Assembly: GCA_937975855.1 (NCBI GenBank)
Contig: CALJTT010000005.1
Span: 1 to 52,944 of the forward strand
From: Minisyncoccota bacterium
Lineage (GTDB): Bacteria; Patescibacteriota; Minisyncoccia; Phycocordibacterales; UBA918
Length of the DNA stretch: 52,944 nucleotides
Direction: 5' to 3'
A program made the translations under genes and the position numbers. Below the pieces are notes generated by a model. That model did not search any database. It was not told the origin of the DNA and worked only from the letters and a program-made list of their open reading frames with translations. Shown in pieces: positions 45,244 to 52,450 of the stretch (positions are counted from its first letter, which is position 1; each line of letters opens with the position of its first letter).

Positions 45244-47364
45244 ATGAAAGAAGATGGATTTCCGCCACCAGAGAGAGAAGTTGACGCTATAGAAATTTTG
45301 GAAGAGCGTTTTCCTGAATCTGAATATGTTTCAGAGATAACCCACCCAGAAACTGGCGAGTCTTTTCGGGTTTTTGACTTGCAAACAATGAAAGACTTTG
45401 TTGGCAAGAGGCTGGAAGTTTCTTTGCAAAACAAAAAACACCGCGTCAATAAATTCAAAGTCTTAAACGCTTTGTTTGAGAGACATCAAGGAGAAATTTG
45501 TCTAACTTCTGAGCAAGTTTCACAAGGTAATTTTGATGCGAAACCTTTATTCTACTCCCCGGTCTCTGCCGAGAGTGCAGGAGATTCACTTGAAATCGCA
45601 GACGCTGAATTCCAGATACCTTTATGGGAATTAAGGCCTACAGAACTTAGCGATCGTGATCGAGAATATCCTACAGAAGGAGAAGACTCTCTCACTAACC
45701 TTGAAGCATATGCAGGAATTACATTATTTCATCCAGATTACGGTGATGCTAGGCGCAACCCAAGGGATGGTAAATTATACGTAAAGAATCCTGACTATGA
45801 CTCACAAGATCCCGAGAGTCCCAAAAGAATAGAGCTCAACGATACTGCTCTTCGTTTGTATAATTTGGCCAGCGCCTTGAGAACTAGAAAAACTGCAGAC
45901 GGTCTCGAGAATAGGACTGCCCGAGAGGGTCTATTAGAAGACTTGCCGAACTTGTTAGCGAGTGGCGCGCTAAAATTAGAGGACTTGCCAGAAGTAACCT
46001 TGTCAAAAGATGGAGGGTATCATGAAGACTTTATTGACAAGCAAGTTGCAAAAAATGGATTTGTGAACCTGGCTGGCGTTCGCCAGTATTCTGGCAAACA
46101 ATATGCTGGTATGGAAGTTCGTTCACTAGGAAAAGAAAATGCGATAGTTTTTGATTCCGAAGGAAATTTGGTTTCCAGCTTTACAGTAGTGCCAAAAGGA
46201 TTAGCGATTACAGACGAGGTGGAGAGTACGGGTAAGATTATCCCCCGGACTAACGCCAAGTTAACCAAGCCGATCCACGTTAACTACAAAAAACTGGTCC
46301 CTGATGTTGATGAAGGATTTCGTTCGGAAACAGTTATTCATAAACGGGAGGCAATCGCAGCACAAGTTACGCAGGCAGTTAGGCAGATCTTAGAGCTTGC
46401 AAATAACGCTGAGGCGTTGCTAAAAAGTGAGTACAATGAAGATATTGTTGACGCCAACATGGTCACAGCAGTCCGGAATGATTTACTTGATCAGGCGAAA
46501 AGGGTGATTGTTTTAGCGAGTACCAGCCCTGACGCCGAAATTCTAGAACAACAGTTAGAGATCTTTGAGGCAGACACTCGTGCATTCGTGGCGTTGAGTA
46601 AAAACACAGGCTTAGAACAATTGCTTGAAAGACCACTAGAAAAAGTTCCAGCCTCCGAGTTATCAGAGGATGACAAAACAACCATGCGTGATTTACTGGA
46701 GGCTAATTATTTGGCTGAATATCCTGGCGAAGAAAACGAATCTTTCCGTGACGGCGTCGCCGCTTCTTTTGAAGATGCTTTACAATTACCGGATACAGAA
46801 TTTTTTATACTTCGTGATCAAGACCGAATAGTGAGTTTCAATCGGTTTGACCACATGGAAGATAAACAGGGTCAGTTGCAATATTTTGGCTCCTTTAATG
46901 CCAGCCCTCTATATAAGGGAATAGGTGGAAATTTGTTAGAAGAAACTATTGCTGTACGTTTGCAAGAAACAGAGAGAATCTTTGCCCATTGCGATCCCAA
47001 CTCCGTCATCAGCCAGAAGTACATCGAGTCAGGTTTTTCAGCCACGCAGTTAGGTGAAGCTTGGGGTAAGCCAAGTTTTGAAATCTGGCGTTCCAGAAAA
47101 TCAAACGACGATCTGAAAACCAAAGTAATGTCAATTGAAGATTTAAAAGATCTGGCCTCGGTTTCTGTGAGTCCAGATGATGATTATTTTGTACGTGAGG
47201 TTGAAGAGAAAGACTCTTTCGAAGAGCTTGATGATGGACTATCTTATCTTTTGACTCGTTATTTTACACACGAAGGCAAAACTTACGCTGCGTTTGAGCT
47301 AAATACAGAATTATCTAAATCTTTTGTACACGTAGAGCCTGAAGAGGAAGGGCTTGTTGCCTAG
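45244..47364 (+). CDS. Long protein with C-terminal GNAT-like domain
   Basis: The 706-residue protein has no recognised N-terminal or central domain. About 1-500 is acidic, with mixed structure and helical stretches (HKREAIAAQVTQAVRQILEL, then LLDQAKRVIVLASTSPDAEI). Residues about 500-650 look like a GNAT fold: DTEFFILRDQDRIVSFNRFD, FNASPLYKGIGGNLLEETIA (acetyl-CoA loop) and SVISQKYIESGFSATQLGEA. There is no signal peptide, so it acts inside the cell. TACAAT ends 6 nt before the ATG. It is AT rich like its neighbours and converges on the second TrmB gene with a 4-bp overlap of ends. Confidence 0.75.
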   Translation: MKEDGFPPPEREVDAIEILEERFPESEYVSEITHPETGESFRVFDLQTMKDFVGKRLEVSLQNKKHRVNKFKVLNALFERHQGEICLTSEQVSQGNFDAKPLFYSPVSAESAGDSLEIADAEFQIPLWELRPTELSDRDREYPTEGEDSLTNLEAYAGITLFHPDYGDARRNPRDGKLYVKNPDYDSQDPESPKRIELNDTALRLYNLASALRTRKTADGLENRTAREGLLEDLPNLLASGALKLEDLPEVTLSKDGGYHEDFIDKQVAKNGFVNLAGVRQYSGKQYAGMEVRSLGKENAIVFDSEGNLVSSFTVVPKGLAITDEVESTGKIIPRTNAKLTKPIHVNYKKLVPDVDEGFRSETVIHKREAIAAQVTQAVRQILELANNAEALLKSEYNEDIVDANMVTAVRNDLLDQAKRVIVLASTSPDAEILEQQLEIFEADTRAFVALSKNTGLEQLLERPLEKVPASELSEDDKTTMRDLLEANYLAEYPGEENESFRDGVAASFEDALQLPDTEFFILRDQDRIVSFNRFDHMEDKQGQLQYFGSFNASPLYKGIGGNLLEETIAVRLQETERIFAHCDPNSVISQKYIESGFSATQLGEAWGKPSFEIWRSRKSNDDLKTKVMSIEDLKDLASVSVSPDDDYFVREVEEKDSFEELDDGLSYLLTRYFTHEGKTYAAFELNTELSKSFVHVEPEEEGLVA

Positions 47365-48155
47365 ATCTCTACTCCACCAGCACATCCCCACAAACTCTCA
47401 AATAAATACTTGTGTGTACCAGCAATAAACTGGTCGGTGATAATGATCCCCACCATGTATTCGTCAGTCAACGTAATATAAGACACTTTGTTGTCATATA
47501 TCTGCATGACGGTCTGAAAGGAAGAAAGCGACTCGCCAGCCTTTATGAGCTTGGTGTGAGTCACTTCTCCGTCATACGAAGTCAAAAATTTTCGGGCCTC
47601 AGGAGAATCAATTACTAAACCACGCTTCTTTACATCTTTGTCTTCCCTCATAACGGAATACTCGGCGTTGAGATCAGGTATATATTTAGAAATAGATTCC
47701 AGATCTGCGTAGGTAAGAATCTCTTCTGTGGCAGTGAGGCTATCCATCAACACTTCCCAAACTCCGTCCTTTCCTTCATAAAACTGCACACCTGGCTTTC
47801 CGACACTTAGGTTAAATAGAGACGATAGTTTTCCAGAGGTGGTCAAGAACTGTTGTCTGGTCCGTTCGATACGCTCTTTTTGGTCGTCGATTACTTTAGA
47901 TATCGCCACTGGATGTTTTGGCACGAAACGCGCCACCTTGCTGCCAGTGCTTACTTTTTGGGCTAGTTCAAGAGTAATTAATTCCTCAAGTATTTTATAT
48001 ACAAATGGCCGTGATAGGGCCGTACCGCTTGGAATAGCTTTAGCGATAGAGCTTGCTGGAGACTCTCCCAGCTTTAAAAGCACCTCATATACAATAGCTT
48101 GCTCGCTTGAAAGGCCAGCATCGGTGATTTGTTGGGTATATTCTAATTGGATCAT
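47361..48155 (-). CDS. TrmB-family transcriptional regulator (second copy)
   Basis: I start at 48155 (MIQLEYTQQITDAGLSSEQA) because TATTAT ends 6 nt before this ATG and the winged helix begins here; the ORF is open to 48290. The domain reads AIVYEVLLKLGESPASSIAK, RPFVYKILEELITLELAQKV and a wing, VARFVPKHPVA. The C-terminal 170 residues are the effector part. A perfect 7-bp inverted repeat covers its -35 box, so it probably represses itself and perhaps the divergent orphan locus. Confidence 0.9.
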   Translation of the reverse strand: MIQLEYTQQITDAGLSSEQAIVYEVLLKLGESPASSIAKAIPSGTALSRPFVYKILEELITLELAQKVSTGSKVARFVPKHPVAISKVIDDQKERIERTRQQFLTTSGKLSSLFNLSVGKPGVQFYEGKDGVWEVLMDSLTATEEILTYADLESISKYIPDLNAEYSVMREDKDVKKRGLVIDSPEARKFLTSYDGEVTHTKLIKAGESLSSFQTVMQIYDNKVSYITLTDEYMVGIIITDQFIAGTHKYLFESLWGCAGGVEI

Positions 48156-48161
48156 GGTTGT

Positions 48162-48190
48162 ATAATAACAGCTATTCTTGTAATTGTCAC
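48162..48190 (-). promoter_or_regulatory. Promoter of the second TrmB gene
   Basis: On the minus strand GTGACA and TATTAT have a 17-nt spacer; the -10 box ends 6 nt before the ATG. Confidence 0.7.
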
Positions 48191-48202
48191 AATACTGTGA
48201 CA
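48185..48202. promoter_or_regulatory. ATAC-spaced operator over the -35 box
   Basis: TGTCACA and TGTGACA are perfect inverted 7-mers separated by ATAC and overlap the TrmB -35 box. Same geometry as the 1498-1513 repeat. Confidence 0.65.
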
Positions 48203-48283
48203 GAAATATGTTGATAAATAAGTAATTTGAGCACTTAAAAACAACAATATAAGCAGATATAGCAACATGTTTGTATAAAGTAT

Positions 48284-48312
48284 TTGACAATACAATAATA
48301 ATCTGCTATAGT
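48284..48312 (+). promoter_or_regulatory. Strong promoter of the orphan locus
   Basis: TTGACA (48284-48289) and TATAGT (48307-48312) with a 17-nt spacer. This is the best consensus promoter in the window. Confidence 0.8.
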
Positions 48313-48917
48313 ATAGAAAGTTAAGAAGCAAGACAAGGAGAGAGAACCGAGTCACTTCAAGGAGAGAGATCCTTCCAGGGAATCAAGAGAAATACAACCC
48401 GAGACGCTCACGCAGCAAAGCTGCTGGTGACCACAGCCAAAAGTGTGGCAGACAAAGAGTGAAAGGAACAACTTGTATCACTCAACGATTCGTTTGCAGA
48501 TGCTGGAAAGAGGCCGCAAACCCCTTTCATCACAAGGCATCACCCGCAAAACCCGCAATCATTGATTGCAGGAACGTCGGCTGGGCACAACTCCCTAACC
48601 AAGAGTTGTTTCCAGAAACGTTCCTTAGCCCTGACCTGATAAGTCAAGGATGAGAGGAGAGAGAATTGACAACTGAATATCAAACAAGCTGCCGGGCTAA
48701 ACACCTGGTGGCAGAAACTGGAACACAAGCGAACCAAAAACTGCTTGTGTCTCCACACTACACCCCAAGCCTTAGATAGGAGTTGGAGGGTGGTGTGGCG
48801 ATCTCAGGAGAGAGCCCGTTCAGTATCTATGCAGGGAGTACCTGTAGTAGCAATAGTCTGAATGAAAACGGTCCGCCATACGCAATAGTGCGTAGGATCA
48901 CAGAGGGAGTACCTCAA
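48313..48917 (+). ncRNA. Long structured leader or non-coding RNA, unclassified
   Basis: About 600 nt separate the promoter from the first SD-led gene. Stems: GCAGC/GCTGC (48412-48424), CCACA/TGTGG (48431-48448), GCAATCA/TGATTGC (48555-48569), GGAACGT/ACGTTCC enclosing ACAACTC/GAGTTGT (48571-48624), CTGCC/GGCAG (48689-48714), ACACAAGC/GCTTGTGT (48723-48750) and TACGCA/TGCGTA (48879-48894). GGAGAGAG recurs at four places (about 48337, 48361, 48656, 48806). Two weak ORFs (48459-48653 from GTG; 48666-48779 from TTG) cannot be excluded. I do not recognise an RNA family. Confidence 0.5.
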
Positions 48918-49616
48918 ATGCAAATCGTATTTAAAACCGCCGATGACCGTGATTTTTCCAGTGTTGATTTTCAACGCTGGATTGAGACGGAAGGGGTCGG
49001 TTTCGAGACTGACTTTGATTCTTGTGCCAGCTTCTCTGAAGCGGGCAGCGAAAAACGCCCACGTTTAGTGTGGACGACTTCTTGGTCTGGTTTTGTTTAC
49101 AAGTGGATCGTAAACAAAAAGTGGTGGGTCTATGATGGTGCTGAGAAAGGTTTCTTAGCCCAAGACCTCCTGCCGCCAGTTCTGGCTGAGGCCAAAGACG
49201 TGGAGATCGTCCGTGTCTTTGGTACTTACGGAAACTTCGAGGGCCCAGATGCTCTCGAATCCTACCAGAGCGCAAAGCGCTGGTGGGAAGAAATCACAGG
49301 GGTCTTCTACGACTCCTTTGAAACGTTCGGCTTCTTCCATCACGGTGGGTGGAAGAAGTCGGAATGGACCAAGCTCGTTTATGAGCTGGTTCAGAACCCC
49401 GAAATGCAGTTCGAAAACCTCGACGAAGCCGAGGTTGCTCGACTGGAAAAAGCCGAGGCGATCACATGGGCCTATCGTAGGCTTTGTGACCGCACTTCGG
49501 GTGGTCACAGTATTGGCGCAGGACGTATGAGCCTCCGCCAATTTGCTGAATTGATCGTCTACATGCGGTCAATTCACCAGGATCATTGGCCGAATACGCC
49601 AGTGACTCCGATGTAA
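48918..49616 (+). CDS. Orphan protein, 232 residues, first gene of the orphan locus
   Basis: The ATG at 48918 has GAGGGAG 8 nt upstream and is preferred to the TTG at 48783. The product is rich in aromatic residues: FVYKWIVNKKWWVYDGAEKG, SAKRWWEEITGVFYDSFETF and GFFHHGGWKKSEWTKLVYEL. It ends with a helical region, RMSLRQFAELIVYMRSIHQD. No membrane segment, signal or known motif is seen. It is cytosolic and fairly acidic. The long leader before it suggests post-transcriptional control. Confidence 0.7.
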   Translation: MQIVFKTADDRDFSSVDFQRWIETEGVGFETDFDSCASFSEAGSEKRPRLVWTTSWSGFVYKWIVNKKWWVYDGAEKGFLAQDLLPPVLAEAKDVEIVRVFGTYGNFEGPDALESYQSAKRWWEEITGVFYDSFETFGFFHHGGWKKSEWTKLVYELVQNPEMQFENLDEAEVARLEKAEAITWAYRRLCDRTSGGHSIGAGRMSLRQFAELIVYMRSIHQDHWPNTPVTPM

Positions 49617-49621
49617 AAACT

Positions 49622-49650
49622 GTTCCGGGGCGTTCGCGCCTCGGAACCTT
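49622..49650 (+). terminator. Terminator within the orphan locus
   Basis: GTTCCG...GGCG pairs with CGCC...CGGAAC around TTCG, followed by CTTCTC. It splits the locus into separate units or causes partial termination. Confidence 0.75.
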
Positions 49651-49835
49651 CTCGAACTGAAGTAAAAAGTTTATGGTTTTCTTAAACTACAAGATGGCAT
49701 CTTGGTTTGAGATTCTTATAAAGTGTCTGATTTGTTCAGATGCTTTTAGGAAATACCGCTCAAACCGGCCTGCTTAGCAGGAAACAATAGTTTGGTGAGT
49801 CTCATGATGAGGCGATAAATCCGGGAGGATTAGAT

Positions 49836-50261
49836 ATGCTCAAGTTTGAAGCAACTTTCGGCGTCACCGCCGGTTACGGTCACGGCAACGCCGGTGGCAC
49901 CGCCGATCCAGCGGCCGTCGTGGCCCGCGTTTGGCGTGAGGCACTGGAGGCAGAATTTGCTGTTTCCAAAATTTTGGTCGGCGGCATTGTGACCGCCGGT
50001 CGGGTGGTTTACCCGGCCGACTTTGGCTGCCCGGATGATGGGGAGGTCGTCGCCACAGTCAGTGGCGATGCTAATCCAAAATTCGTCGAGCCTGACAAGC
50101 TCGACGATTTCCGCGAGGCGGTTATTCGCGTCGTGGAAACGGTCAAGGACGCGCTCAAGCAAGAGCGCGTTCAGCTGGTATTCGCCAGCAACTTTGGGTT
50201 CGTTTACTACGAACCCGAGTCGACCGGCGGGACGCAGCGCTGGGGTTGCGCTGCAGACTAA
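49836..50261 (+). CDS. Orphan protein, 141 residues
   Basis: GGGAGG lies 7 nt before the ATG. The sequence opens with a Gly-rich strand, FEATFGVTAGYGHGNAGGTA. A helix (AAVVARVWREALEAEFAVSK), a strand region (GEVVATVSGDANPKFVEPDK) and a helix (FREAVIRVVETVKDALKQER) follow, ending QLVFASNFGFVYYEPE. This is one compact alpha/beta domain, with no match I can name. The leader (49651-49835) contains promoter-like AT-rich boxes and a GCCTGCTTAGCAGG hairpin. Confidence 0.7.
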   Translation: MLKFEATFGVTAGYGHGNAGGTADPAAVVARVWREALEAEFAVSKILVGGIVTAGRVVYPADFGCPDDGEVVATVSGDANPKFVEPDKLDDFREAVIRVVETVKDALKQERVQLVFASNFGFVYYEPESTGGTQRWGCAAD

Positions 50262-50263
50262 AA

Positions 50264-50297
50264 GAATGAAGAGTGACGACAGGTCGCTCTTCATTTT
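50264..50297 (+). terminator. Terminator of the 49836-50261 gene
   Basis: GAATGAAGAG and CTCTTCATT form the stem, extended by TGAC/GTCG, ending in TTTTCC. Confidence 0.85.
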
Positions 50298-50482
50298 CCG
50301 GCAGGAAATAAATCATGCAGGTTGGTTAAGTCTCGCAGGTTGGTTTGGTTACCAGACTGCGAGCTCCATTTGAGGACTTCATTGCGTATGCGGTGGAGAG
50401 TTCAAATGGGGATATAAAACCCAAAGAAATGAGGAGTAACACTCCGCCAAAAGTGAGTGTAAAAAATTGAAGGAGAAAAGAA

Positions 50483-51193
50483 GTGGGAAAGAAACGTAGA
50501 GGCAATAGAAAAAATAATTTTTCTCCTCTGGCTACAACGCCAGAGGCAGCGGAAAAAATAAACAAAAATCAGCGCCTGCAAGAAATTTTGCAGGCGCTTG
50601 GCGCCGAACCGACACTCTATCGAAAGATAGGGAGTCATTCGTATTACGGTACGGGTGGCGATAGATGGAGGTCATCGACCCTCAGGTCCTACCAGACGGT
50701 CACCTATCAGGTGACCGGCGGAAAAAGGATTGATATCGGTGATCTCTCCCAAAAGGAGCTGGTCAATGCGGGAATTCGCATTGTGGATCAATCATGGGAA
50801 GAAGCGCAGGCGGCTGCCGAAAAGCAACGTCGCCTGCGTAATGCTGTCCGGCGTGCGATTGAAACGACGCGATATGAGATCGTGTCGTTTAGTAAAAAGT
50901 CGAACACCAAAGGCATTCGAGCTAGCCGCCAGGGTACGTTACTACAGCTGCGCGCTCGACCGCATGATTACGGTGAGCGCGTAAACGTAAATGGTGACTT
51001 TGGTGGTCATCGTTTACGCAACATGGGTGGCGGATACACGAGTATTCGCCGTGTCGACCAAAACAAGTGGGTGAACATGCCTGCAAAGTTCTGGTCACTT
51101 CAGCAAGACGAATTGTGTGACTTTCTAGCACAGTTCGTCACAGAAGAGGATTTGGCCCAAGAAAACAAGGGAGAATGTCGTGACGCAATTTAG
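50483..51193 (+). CDS. Orphan basic protein, 236 residues
   Basis: It starts with GTG after AAGGAG (7-nt spacer). The N-terminus is very basic (MGKKRRGNRKNN), as in nucleic-acid-binding proteins. The middle has helices (NQRLQEILQALG, SWEEAQAAAEKQRRLRNAVR), and a Gly/Arg-rich stretch (ERVNVNGDFGGHRLRNMGGG) precedes the acidic end. RNA or DNA binding is plausible from charge alone. The following gene overlaps its 3' end by 14 bp, so the two are co-translated. Confidence 0.68.
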   Translation: MGKKRRGNRKNNFSPLATTPEAAEKINKNQRLQEILQALGAEPTLYRKIGSHSYYGTGGDRWRSSTLRSYQTVTYQVTGGKRIDIGDLSQKELVNAGIRIVDQSWEEAQAAAEKQRRLRNAVRRAIETTRYEIVSFSKKSNTKGIRASRQGTLLQLRARPHDYGERVNVNGDFGGHRLRNMGGGYTSIRRVDQNKWVNMPAKFWSLQQDELCDFLAQFVTEEDLAQENKGECRDAI

Positions 51194-51599
51194 TCTTAAA
51201 TCCAGGAGGCGACTCTTAGAGAGTCGCCTCGACTCTCTCCAGAAGCGAGTCGAAAACGCGAAATGGTTCTTGCTAGGACTAGATGTCCAGCAGAAGCCTT
51301 TTGTTCTCGGGGAGGAAAGTATCTTCTATGGAGTTAGGGTATATCCTTACTTCCATGAAGAGGTTGATAAACTCGAACGAGAAATAAAAAAAGACCTGAA
51401 AAGGGTCAAAGACAAAATTACCGAGATCAACGTGCACCTCAAGCGAGGTGCACGACCGAAAGAAAAAGATTTGGGTCGAGCGTTCACCGAATCTCGGTTC
51501 GGGACTAGTGACAGAGTTTACTTCGTTACGAGTCATGTCTTTGCTGGCCAAGAAATAAACGGACAGACGCTTGAATATATCAATCGTTTATGCAAATGA
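51180..51599 (+). CDS. Orphan coiled-coil protein, 139 residues
   Basis: It starts with GTG inside the previous gene, after GGGAGA (7-8 nt). Two helical segments form likely coiled coils: LKSRRRLLESRLDSLQKRVE (about 6-25) and KLEREIKKDLKRVKDKITEI (about 64-85). The end carries a short domain, TSDRVYFVTSHVFAGQEING. The product is strongly basic. Overlap with the upstream gene suggests that the two products act together. A terminator follows. Confidence 0.68.
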   Translation: MTQFSLKSRRRLLESRLDSLQKRVENAKWFLLGLDVQQKPFVLGEESIFYGVRVYPYFHEEVDKLEREIKKDLKRVKDKITEINVHLKRGARPKEKDLGRAFTESRFGTSDRVYFVTSHVFAGQEINGQTLEYINRLCK

Positions 51600-51628
51600 T
51601 TGATCGAGGTTCTTCCAAAGTAAAGGTT

Positions 51629-51662
51629 ACCCCAACCGCACGGTTATGTGGTTGGGGGTTTT
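51629..51662 (+). terminator. Terminator of the orphan locus
   Basis: ACCCCAACC pairs with GGTTGGGGGT, followed by a TTTATT tail. Confidence 0.85.
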
Positions 51663-51717
51663 ATTAGACTCCCGAAACATCGGTGGTCTATAGAGTTATT
51701 CCTACAAAACAGACGAT

Positions 51718-51792
51718 ATACCATACTGCGTACATTTTCGTGTCACGACCACTGTCGGGCTCGATCTATCTCTCTCCGTGTACGCTTGGTAT
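51718..51792. other. Large imperfect hairpin
   Basis: ATACCA/TGGTAT and GCGTACA/TGTACGC pair across about 75 nt, with smaller repeats inside. There is no gene in 51663-51820 that I can support. Confidence 0.4.
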
Positions 51793-51821
51793 GTCTTCTG
51801 TGTTGTGGGTGTAATGTATTT

Positions 51822-51925
51822 AAAACACAAAACCGCCCTGGCTGAGGACGGTCTTGCAATTGTGTGATGGGAAATAGTGGTGGTAGCCTCTAAGTATTTC
51901 CTACATAGTGTTTTACCTCCACTAC
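51822..51925 (-). ncRNA. Candidate small RNA
   Basis: On the minus strand TATAAT (51937-51932) precedes about 104 nt that end in ACCGTCC/GGGCGGT and a T-rich tail (51852-51822). Inside, TAGTGGAGG and CCACCACTA pair with one mismatch (51924-51916 with 51883-51875). No ORF of note is inside. A clear -35 box is lacking. I do not recognise the family. Confidence 0.45.
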
Positions 51926-51955
51926 CCAAAAATTATAGCATACGAGTTTTGAGAA

Positions 51956-51992
51956 AAAGAAAAGGCGGGACAATTAGTCCCGCCTTTTCTTT
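51956..51992 (-). terminator. Terminator of the HU gene
   Basis: AAAGAAAAGGCGGGAC pairs perfectly with GTCCCGCCTTTTCTTT around AATTA. Confidence 0.9.
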
Positions 51993-52004
51993 GTACCTGC
52001 CTGT

Positions 52005-52277
52005 TTATTTTACAGAGTCCTTTAGAGCCTTTGCTGCTCGGAACTTTGGTACCCGCATTGCTGGCACTTGAACAGCTTCTCCTGTTCGTGGGTTTCGAGC
52101 TTCTCGAGCGTTTCGCATCTTTGCTTCAAAGATACCAAACCCTGCGACTGATACTTGATCCCCATCTTTCATCGCTGCTTCGATTGTTTCGAAGACGCAG
52201 TCTACTGCGCGCTCTGCGTCAGCTTTTGTAGTGTCGAGTACCTCGTGCACTTTGCTGGTGATGTCTGCTTTGTTCAT
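52005..52277 (-). CDS. hup: HU/IHF-family DNA-binding protein
   Basis: The 90-residue protein is a full-length HU: MNKADITSKVHEVLDTTKAD at the N-terminus, DGDQVSVAGFGIFEAKMRNA in the body, the DNA-binding arm ARNPRTGEAVQVPAMRVPKF with the intercalating Pro, and AAKALKDSV at the end. It bends and compacts DNA and aids recombination and replication. TATAAT (52348-52343, minus strand) gives a leader of about 60 nt without an SD. Monocistronic. Confidence 0.97.
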   Translation of the reverse strand: MNKADITSKVHEVLDTTKADAERAVDCVFETIEAAMKDGDQVSVAGFGIFEAKMRNAREARNPRTGEAVQVPAMRVPKFRAAKALKDSVK

Positions 52278-52414
52278 AGTGTTAAAAATTATTCAGTCGT
52301 GCGTATCGCGACGTGCCGCACGGTTATTAATGCAGTACAAGCATTATATAGTAACGTATCTTAAAAGCGCAATCAGCCGCACAGGGAAAAGGTGTGTTGT
52401 AATTTATTCTGCTT

Positions 52415-52443
52415 TTGCGCAAAGCTCGCCCGGTTGTTAGGAT
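52415..52443 (+). promoter_or_regulatory. Promoter of pheA, abutting the start
   Basis: TTGCGC and TAGGAT with a 17-nt spacer; the -10 box ends 7 nt before the ATG, predicting a leaderless mRNA. Confidence 0.65.
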
Positions 52444-52450
52444 ACCCAAC

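Noticed and set aside
48459-48653. 64-codon ORF from a GTG inside the long leader
   Set aside because: No SD, unusual composition and overlap with several perfect stems. Treated as RNA rather than protein, though not excluded.
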